Assembly (NCBI GenBank): GCA_017647065.1
Contig: JAGCLI010000284.1
Coordinates: 1-11,050 of the forward strand
Source of the DNA: Bacteroidales bacterium
Lineage (GTDB): Bacteria; Bacteroidota; Bacteroidia; Bacteroidales; P3
DNA length: 11,050 bases
Reading direction: 5' to 3'
Numbering within the stretch: position 1 is the first letter of the stretch; the number at the start of each line of letters is the position of its first letter. The notes beneath the pieces were generated by a model. That model did no database searches. It was given only the letters and a program-made list of their open reading frames with translations, and was not told the DNA's origin. Below are positions 6,446 through 11,050 of the stretch, piece by piece. A program made the translations under genes and the position numbers.

Positions 6446-8134
6446 ATGAAAAAAATATTAGTAATTTTATTTCTTTCTTTGTTTTCTTTAACCTCTTACG
6501 CTCAAAGCATATTAGGAGGAAAAGTAACAGGGAATTTTCAAATGGATATTCAAGCCTCAAAAGAAGATAGTATAATTGGGGCAGAAAAAGTGAATGAAAA
6601 ACTTTTGAGTAACGCATTTGCAAATATCAATTACACAAGTGGAGATTTCTCTGCTGGTTTAAGATTTGAATCATACCTTAATCCAATTCTTGGATTTGAT
6701 GCTCAATACAAAGGAGTCGGCATTCCATATCGTTACGCCTCTTATAAAAAAGATTATTTAGAAGTAACAGTTGGTAACTACTATGAACAATTTGGGAATG
6801 GCTTAATTTTCCGTTCATACGAAGAAAGAAACTTGGGCTTAGATAATGCAATGGACGGATTAAGAATAGTAGCAAAACCTGTAAATGGAGTTGCAATCAA
6901 AGGAGTCATAGGAAAACAAAGATATTATTGGGAAGACATTTGGAAAAACAATAACGGACTAATTAGAGGACTTGATGCTGAGATTTCTTTGAATGATTTA
7001 ATTACGAAACTTAATGCATCAGCAACTCGCCTTACACTTGGAGGAAGTTTTGTTTCAGTTTATGAACAAGCAAATCCAAAAATCATAACATTAGATGGGG
7101 ATATGTATAAAATGATTATACCAGAAAATGTTGGTGCAATGGCAGTTCGTTTCGATTTTTCTCACAAAGCCTTCTTCCTATCAGGAGAATATGCTTACAA
7201 AGGACAAGATCCAAACGCTGTGAATGGATATATTTACAAACCAGGAAACGCTTTGCTTTTGAAAGCTTCATATTCTGTAAAAGGATTAGGAATTTCTCTT
7301 GAAGCAAAAAGAATTGACAACATGAGTTTCAAATCTAAGAGAAGCGAAACAGGAAATATGTTAAATGTTAATTACCTTCCTGCAATTACTCGTCAACATG
7401 CTTATTCTCTTATGGCGATGTATCCTTACGCAACACAAGTTAATGGAGAAATGGGTATACAAGCCGACATCATGTATAAGATAAAAAAGAATACTCTTTT
7501 GGGAGGTAAATACGGAACTGAATTAAAATTCAACTATTCCAGAGTTCACTCTATTGATCAACAGCCAATAGTAGGTTATGCTTTGAATCAAATGGGTACA
7601 GAAGGATATACTTCAAATTTCTTTAAAGTTGGAGACGATTTATATTTCCAAGAAATCAATTTTGAAATAGGAAAAAAAATCAATAGAGACTTAAAATTAA
7701 ATTTAATGTACTCTAACCAAATTTTTAACCCAATTGCGTTTGGTCACCCTGAGGCAGAAAATGTTTATGCTAACATATTTGTTGCCGATGCTACATATAA
7801 AATTTCTAAAAAGCACTCTGTAAGAGGAGAAGTTCAATGGTTATTAACTGAACAAAACTATGGAGAATGGGCAACTGGCGATTGGCTACAAGCAACTGCT
7901 GAATATAATTTTGCAGGCAAATGGTTTTTTGCACTATCTGACCAATGGAACTATGGAAATGAAGTAGGGGACAAAACACATTATTACAGCGTAGCCTTAG
8001 GTTCAACATACAAAACAACAAGAGTGTCGTTGAGCTATGGAAAACAAAGAAGCGGTATAATCTGTATAGGAGGTGTGTGTAGAGAAGTGCCAGCTTCAAA
8101 CGGTTTGTTTATGACAATAACAAGTAGCTTTTAA
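6446..8134 (+). CDS. DUF6029-type outer-membrane beta-barrel protein
   Basis: This 562-aa protein has a Sec signal peptide (1-19, SYA before Q20). The mature part is a long run of amphipathic beta-strands rich in Tyr, Gly and Asn, and it ends in a terminal Phe, as is usual for outer-membrane barrels. Segments such as GNYYEQFGNGLIFRSYEERN and the ending SYGKQRSGIICIGGVC... resemble the Bacteroidetes family I know as DUF6029, whose function is not known. The only two cysteines of the whole protein are C540 and C545 in CIGGVC, near the C-terminus. They may form a disulfide in a loop or turn. It is 7 bp after the TlpA-like gene and 12 bp before the Omp28 gene. The barrel call is from pattern and ending, not from a structure. 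Confidence 0.82.
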   Translation: MKKILVILFLSLFSLTSYAQSILGGKVTGNFQMDIQASKEDSIIGAEKVNEKLLSNAFANINYTSGDFSAGLRFESYLNPILGFDAQYKGVGIPYRYASYKKDYLEVTVGNYYEQFGNGLIFRSYEERNLGLDNAMDGLRIVAKPVNGVAIKGVIGKQRYYWEDIWKNNNGLIRGLDAEISLNDLITKLNASATRLTLGGSFVSVYEQANPKIITLDGDMYKMIIPENVGAMAVRFDFSHKAFFLSGEYAYKGQDPNAVNGYIYKPGNALLLKASYSVKGLGISLEAKRIDNMSFKSKRSETGNMLNVNYLPAITRQHAYSLMAMYPYATQVNGEMGIQADIMYKIKKNTLLGGKYGTELKFNYSRVHSIDQQPIVGYALNQMGTEGYTSNFFKVGDDLYFQEINFEIGKKINRDLKLNLMYSNQIFNPIAFGHPEAENVYANIFVADATYKISKKHSVRGEVQWLLTEQNYGEWATGDWLQATAEYNFAGKWFFALSDQWNYGNEVGDKTHYYSVALGSTYKTTRVSLSYGKQRSGIICIGGVCREVPASNGLFMTITSSF

Positions 8135-8146
8135 TAATAATTAGAG

Positions 8147-8965
8147 ATGAGAAAGATATTAAATACAATATTAGTAATAAGCTCATTGATTTTTGCATCT
8201 TGTGAAAATTATGATGAAAATGAAAGATTGATACCAATCATAGGGGAAACAGATTTAACAACTCCTATTACAAAACAACAATCTGAACAAGCTATTTTAG
8301 TAGAAGACTTTACTGGTTGGAATTGTCCAAACTGCCCAGGAGGAACTGAGGTTTTAGAAACAGAGATGGGAAAATACGGAGAAAGACTTGTGGTTAGTGC
8401 AGTGCACACAGGAAGTTTTGCTCGACCATCTTCTGAAAATAATAACTTGGATTTTCGCACACCTTACGGAGATGAATTGAAGCAAACATTCAATATAACA
8501 AGTTATCCTGCAATATTGATAAACAGACAAGCAACTGCAATTACAAGCATCGGGGATTGGGCTGCGAAAATAGCAGAAAAAATGGCATCAACCTCACATA
8601 ATTTCAATATTTCATTAGGAGCCGAAATTCTTGAAGGTAAAAACATATTAGTAAGTACAAAAATAGATGTTTTAAAAACTGTTGATTCTGAACTTTCTTT
8701 GACTTTATACGTTACTGAAAGCGGAATAGAAGGTATTCAAAACGTTGAAAGTGAGCATCAGTTATATACTTTCAAGCATGTATTGAGAGAAAATCCATTA
8801 AAGGAGATGCCGCTTGCTAATTCTTTCAAACAAGGAGATGTAATAGAGAAAAATTATTTGATTACAGGCTCTGACAAATGGGTGAAAGAGAATTGTGCAG
8901 TTGTTGTAATGATAACAGATAATGCAACAGGAGAAGTATTGCAAGTAAACGAAATAGAATTATAA
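8147..8965 (+). CDS. Omp28-family outer-membrane lipoprotein with thioredoxin-like CxxC
   Basis: This 272-aa lipoprotein has a signal peptide with lipobox FASC (lipidated at C19). It then has a thioredoxin-like domain: VEDFTGWNCPNCPGG (52-66) with C60 and C63, a VVSAVHTGSF strand (82-91) and a likely cis-proline P121 in SYPAILINR. The second half (about 150-272) is beta-rich and carries one further cysteine (C250). This arrangement is that of the Omp28 family, first described in Porphyromonas gingivalis as a surface lipoprotein. Redox activity is not proven for the family, but the CPNC site is intact here. Neighbours on both sides are exported proteins with cysteine pairs, in one operon. Confidence 0.9.
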   Translation: MRKILNTILVISSLIFASCENYDENERLIPIIGETDLTTPITKQQSEQAILVEDFTGWNCPNCPGGTEVLETEMGKYGERLVVSAVHTGSFARPSSENNNLDFRTPYGDELKQTFNITSYPAILINRQATAITSIGDWAAKIAEKMASTSHNFNISLGAEILEGKNILVSTKIDVLKTVDSELSLTLYVTESGIEGIQNVESEHQLYTFKHVLRENPLKEMPLANSFKQGDVIEKNYLITGSDKWVKENCAVVVMITDNATGEVLQVNEIEL

Positions 8966-8996
8966 ATTGTTAAACAAATAAAAAATTAAGATCAAT

Positions 8997-9722
8997 ATGA
9001 AAAAGACGTATTTATTTATTGCGATGTTATTTATTGTGCTTGGAGTAAGTGCACAACAAAGTTTCAGAATGACATATCAAGGAGAAGAATATGTTTCTAA
9101 TGATACTTTGAGAATAGAAGTCGTTCCAGGAGAAGAATCAAAGGCATTCTTTTTCTTAACTAATCTTACAGAAAGTCCAATCGATACATATATCGGTTAT
9201 GAAAAAACATTTGGAGAAGAAAACACAGAATTCTTAATGTGTTTTGGCAATTGCACAGAAGGAACCTTTGCAGGCCCTGTTACACTTAATCCAAATGAAG
9301 AATATACTGAGTTTGATATAGCTTATTATCCAGCAAACACAAACACAGTTATCATAAAAGTAAACATAATGAAAGCCGCAGCAACCGAAGGTGAATATGA
9401 AACATTAGAAAGTTTTTATGTAAAATATTATGATGAAGTAGGATTAGAAGAAGCAAAAGCAACCTCACTTTCATTGAGTGCTTATCCAAATCCAGCTGTA
9501 AACAACGTAAAAGTTTCTTATTCAATACCTGCAAATTACTCTAATGCAGAAATCTCTATTCGCAACATGGTTGGAAAAACAGTTAAAACAATACCTGCAA
9601 AAATAGGAGTAAAATCAGTAGCGAATATAAACACTGCAGAATTGCCTAACGGAGTTTATTTCTACTCAATCATAGCAGACGATACAACAATTTCAACAAA
9701 GAAATTAGTTATAAGACACTAA
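8997..9722 (+). CDS. secreted protein with T9SS type A C-terminal sorting domain
   Basis: This 241-aa protein has a Sec signal peptide (1-19, VSA before QQ). It continues into a beta-rich domain (about 21-145) of unknown role and a C-terminal type IX sorting domain (about 157-241). The sorting domain shows LSAYPNPAVNN (160-170), an NMVGKTV turn, LPNGVYFYSI (216-225) and a basic end KKLVIRH. Such domains direct proteins across the outer membrane by the T9SS and are usually cleaved by PorU, with attachment to A-LPS. The cargo domain has only two cysteines, C82 and C86 in CFGNC. The gene is 31 bp after the Omp28 gene and is the last of the unit, just before a strong terminator. Confidence 0.88.
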   Translation: MKKTYLFIAMLFIVLGVSAQQSFRMTYQGEEYVSNDTLRIEVVPGEESKAFFFLTNLTESPIDTYIGYEKTFGEENTEFLMCFGNCTEGTFAGPVTLNPNEEYTEFDIAYYPANTNTVIIKVNIMKAAATEGEYETLESFYVKYYDEVGLEEAKATSLSLSAYPNPAVNNVKVSYSIPANYSNAEISIRNMVGKTVKTIPAKIGVKSVANINTAELPNGVYFYSIIADDTTISTKKLVIRH

Positions 9723-9742
9723 TATTTTGTGATTATTATTAT

Positions 9743-9774
9743 AAAAAGAGACAAGTGATTGTCTCTTTTTTTTT
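9743..9774 (+). terminator. rho-independent terminator of the polyprenyl synthase/TlpA/Omp28 operon
   Basis: AAAAAGAGACA (9743-9753) pairs perfectly with TGTCTCTTTTT (9760-9770) around a short loop. An extra A-T pair can close the loop to GTGA. A T-run from 9766 to 9774 follows the GC-containing part of the stem. It lies about 20 nt after the T9SS-sorted protein stop, where an operon end is expected. Confidence 0.9.
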
Positions 9775-9878
9775 GTTTTCTATAATTTTTTCTTTGCTTT
9801 TTTTTATTTTTTCAAAGAAAAATTTAATTTTTACTTTGAAAAAAAAATCTCATTCAGCGTTAAGTGAAAAATAATCAC

Positions 9879-9886
9879 TAATTTTG
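9879..9886 (+). promoter_or_regulatory. promoter -7 element of the merR-like gene, very close to its ATG
   Basis: TAATTTTG matches TAnnTTTG and ends only 4 nt before the ATG at 9891, which would place the start of the transcript at or next to the start codon. An inverted repeat AGTGA-N7-TCACT (9863-9879) runs into the element. No good -33 TTTG is seen. A weaker upstream match (TACTTTG, 9832-9838) could instead give a normal leader. Confidence 0.5.
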
Positions 9887-9890
9887 TAGA

Positions 9891-10217
9891 ATGAAAAACA
9901 AATTATTCTATACGATTCAAGAAGTTGCAGAAATGTTAGATATTCCTGCTTCAACCTTACGTTATTGGGAAAAGGAGTTTAGTGTTTTAAAACCTCAAAG
10001 AACAAGTACTGGTATAAGGAGATACACAGAAAAAGATATTGAGTTTTTAAAAAAGATTCTTTATTTTACAAGAGATTGTGGTTATTCATTAGATGGGGTA
10101 AAAAAACTCTTGCAAACACATAAACAACAATACTTAGATCCTAAGTATGAACTTGTTGTAACATTAAATGAAATGAAAGTGATGCTTTTAGATATGAAAT
10201 CTCAATTGGAGAATTAG
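9891..10217 (+). CDS. small MerR-family transcriptional regulator
   Basis: This 108-aa DNA-binding protein has an N-terminal MerR winged helix-turn-helix (about 5-75). Markers are YTIQEVAEMLDIPASTLRYW (7-26), the wing with GIRRYTEKDIEFLKKI (41-56), and a third helix region ending in GYSLDGVKKLL (64-74). Only a short helical tail (about 80-108, probably the dimer coiled coil) follows. There is no separate effector-binding domain and only one cysteine (C63), so metal sensing as in MerR itself is unlikely. Short MerR proteins of this type are common in Bacteroidetes with unknown targets. The gene is 23 bp upstream of the D-Ala-D-Ala ligase and may be co-transcribed with it. Autoregulation through the inverted repeat at its promoter is possible. 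Confidence 0.88.
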   Translation: MKNKLFYTIQEVAEMLDIPASTLRYWEKEFSVLKPQRTSTGIRRYTEKDIEFLKKILYFTRDCGYSLDGVKKLLQTHKQQYLDPKYELVVTLNEMKVMLLDMKSQLEN

Positions 10218-10240
10218 TTTTAAAGTAATAAAATCATAAG

Positions 10241-11050
10241 ATGAAAAAAAATATAGCACTTGTAGCAGGTGGATACTCAGGAGAATACGAAATATCTATT
10301 CGTTCAGCAGGACAAATAGCACAAAATATAGATACAAACAAATATAATGTTTACACTATTGTAATAGAAAAACAATCGTGGTACTATTGTGTAGAAGACA
10401 AACATATAGAAATAGACAAAAATGACTTTTCTCTTACATTAAATGGAGAAAAAATCAACTTTGAAGGAGCGTTAATAATTGTTCATGGTACGCCTGGTGA
10501 AAACGGATTGTTGCAAGGATATTTTGATATGCTAAATATTCCTTACACAACTTGCTCTGCACTTGTTTCTACAATAACATTTGACAAAGAGGTCTGCAAT
10601 GCACTTGTTAGAAGTTTTGATATAGTAAACGTAGCAAAGAATACAAGTGTTTTTAAAGATGAAGAATTAGACTTAGATAAGATTTCTTCAACAATTAACT
10701 TTCCTTTATTTGTAAAACCCTCAGAAGGAGGATCTTCAATCGGTATGAGCAAAGTTTCTTGCAAAGAAGACCTATTACCAGCTATTGAAAAAGCCTTTGA
10801 TGTTCATCATAAAGTTTTGATAGAAGAATTTATTGAAGGGAGAGAATTTAGTTGTGGAGTGATGCAAGTAGGAGAAAAAGAAATCATTGCTTTTCCTGCG
10901 ACAGAAATCGTATCACAAACAGAATTTTTTGATTACGATGCAAAATACAATGGGCTTTCAAACGAAATAACTCCTGCACAAGTGAGCGATGAATTGATGC
11001 TTAGAGTTCAAGAAACAACAAAAAAACTCTATAAAAGATTCAATTGCTCA
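10241..11050 (+). CDS. ddl: D-alanine--D-alanine ligase (3' end outside the window)
   Basis: Only the first 270 codons are visible; the gene runs off the right edge. Ddl is a cytosolic ATP-grasp enzyme that joins two D-alanines for the peptidoglycan peptide. Visible marks are the N-terminal VAGGYSGEYEISIRSA (8-23; E17 corresponds to the substrate-binding Glu), HGTPGENGLLQGYFDML (82-98), the ATP-grasp loop VKPSEGGSSIGMSKV (158-172), and EEFIEGREFSCGV (195-207). The last ATP/Mg-binding residues and the C-terminal catalytic Ser/Arg region lie beyond the edge. Starts at the ATG 23 bp after the merR-like gene; no terminator or clear promoter separates them. Intact and ordinary as far as seen. Confidence 0.94.
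   Translation, partial: MKKNIALVAGGYSGEYEISIRSAGQIAQNIDTNKYNVYTIVIEKQSWYYCVEDKHIEIDKNDFSLTLNGEKINFEGALIIVHGTPGENGLLQGYFDMLNIPYTTCSALVSTITFDKEVCNALVRSFDIVNVAKNTSVFKDEELDLDKISSTINFPLFVKPSEGGSSIGMSKVSCKEDLLPAIEKAFDVHHKVLIEEFIEGREFSCGVMQVGEKEIIAFPATEIVSQTEFFDYDAKYNGLSNEITPAQVSDELMLRVQETTKKLYKRFNCS

Noticed and set aside
5853..6623. Minus-strand open frames over the synthase end and the TlpA-like gene
   Set aside because: Antisense to well-recognised genes; leucine- and phenylalanine-rich translations are what AT-rich antisense DNA gives.
8967..8977. TTGTT-A-AACAA palindrome between the Omp28 and T9SS-protein genes as a terminator or operator
   Set aside because: Only 11 bp with a 1-nt centre, no T-run after it and no GC in most of the stem; likely chance in AT-rich DNA.
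10543..10764. 73-codon minus-strand open frame within the ligase gene
   Set aside because: Antisense to the conserved ATP-grasp region of D-Ala-D-Ala ligase, including the GGSSIG loop.

Overview
The window looks like chromosomal DNA of an anaerobic Bacteroidetes (Bacteroidales-type) bacterium. The DNA is very AT-rich. Several genes are preceded by the Bacteroidetes -7 promoter element TAnnTTTG. The proteome is typical of the phylum: an Omp28-family lipoprotein, a DUF6029-type outer-membrane protein, a protein with a type IX secretion (T9SS) sorting domain, SP-I and SP-II signal peptides ending in AQ or SSC, and a small 2[4Fe-4S] ferredoxin that points to anaerobic metabolism. No mobile element, phage gene, CRISPR array, tRNA or rRNA was seen.

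Layout: (1) 1-199, minus strand: a 56-aa ferredoxin, followed by the possible first codons of another gene leaving the left edge. (2) 343-1622, plus strand: a two-gene unit with overlapping stop and start, made of a lipoprotein with MORN/YwqK-like repeats and a secreted protein of unknown function. (3) 4776-1615, minus strand: a compact operon of a UbiA-family prenyltransferase, a radical SAM protein with a second cysteine cluster, and a short ComEC-like membrane protein. These genes overlap or lie 1 bp apart. ComEC ends convergently with, and overlapping, the secreted protein gene. (4) 4777-4954: a divergent promoter region carrying a 21-bp phased repeat array. (5) 4955-9722, plus strand: a five-gene unit of polyprenyl diphosphate synthase, TlpA-like thioredoxin, DUF6029-type barrel, Omp28 lipoprotein and T9SS-sorted protein, closed by a strong intrinsic terminator. 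(6) 9891-11050, plus strand: a small MerR regulator and the start of D-Ala-D-Ala ligase, cut by the right edge.

Two functional themes stand out. Isoprenoid chemistry sits on both sides of the divergent promoter: a chain-building polyprenyl synthase on one side, and a prenyltransferase with a radical SAM enzyme on the other, possibly feeding a quinone or another prenylated product. Downstream of the synthase lies an envelope module in which all four exported proteins carry a closely spaced cysteine pair. This suggests a periplasm/outer-membrane thiol-disulfide system that includes a T9SS cargo. The pairing in both cases is an inference from gene order and sequence motifs.
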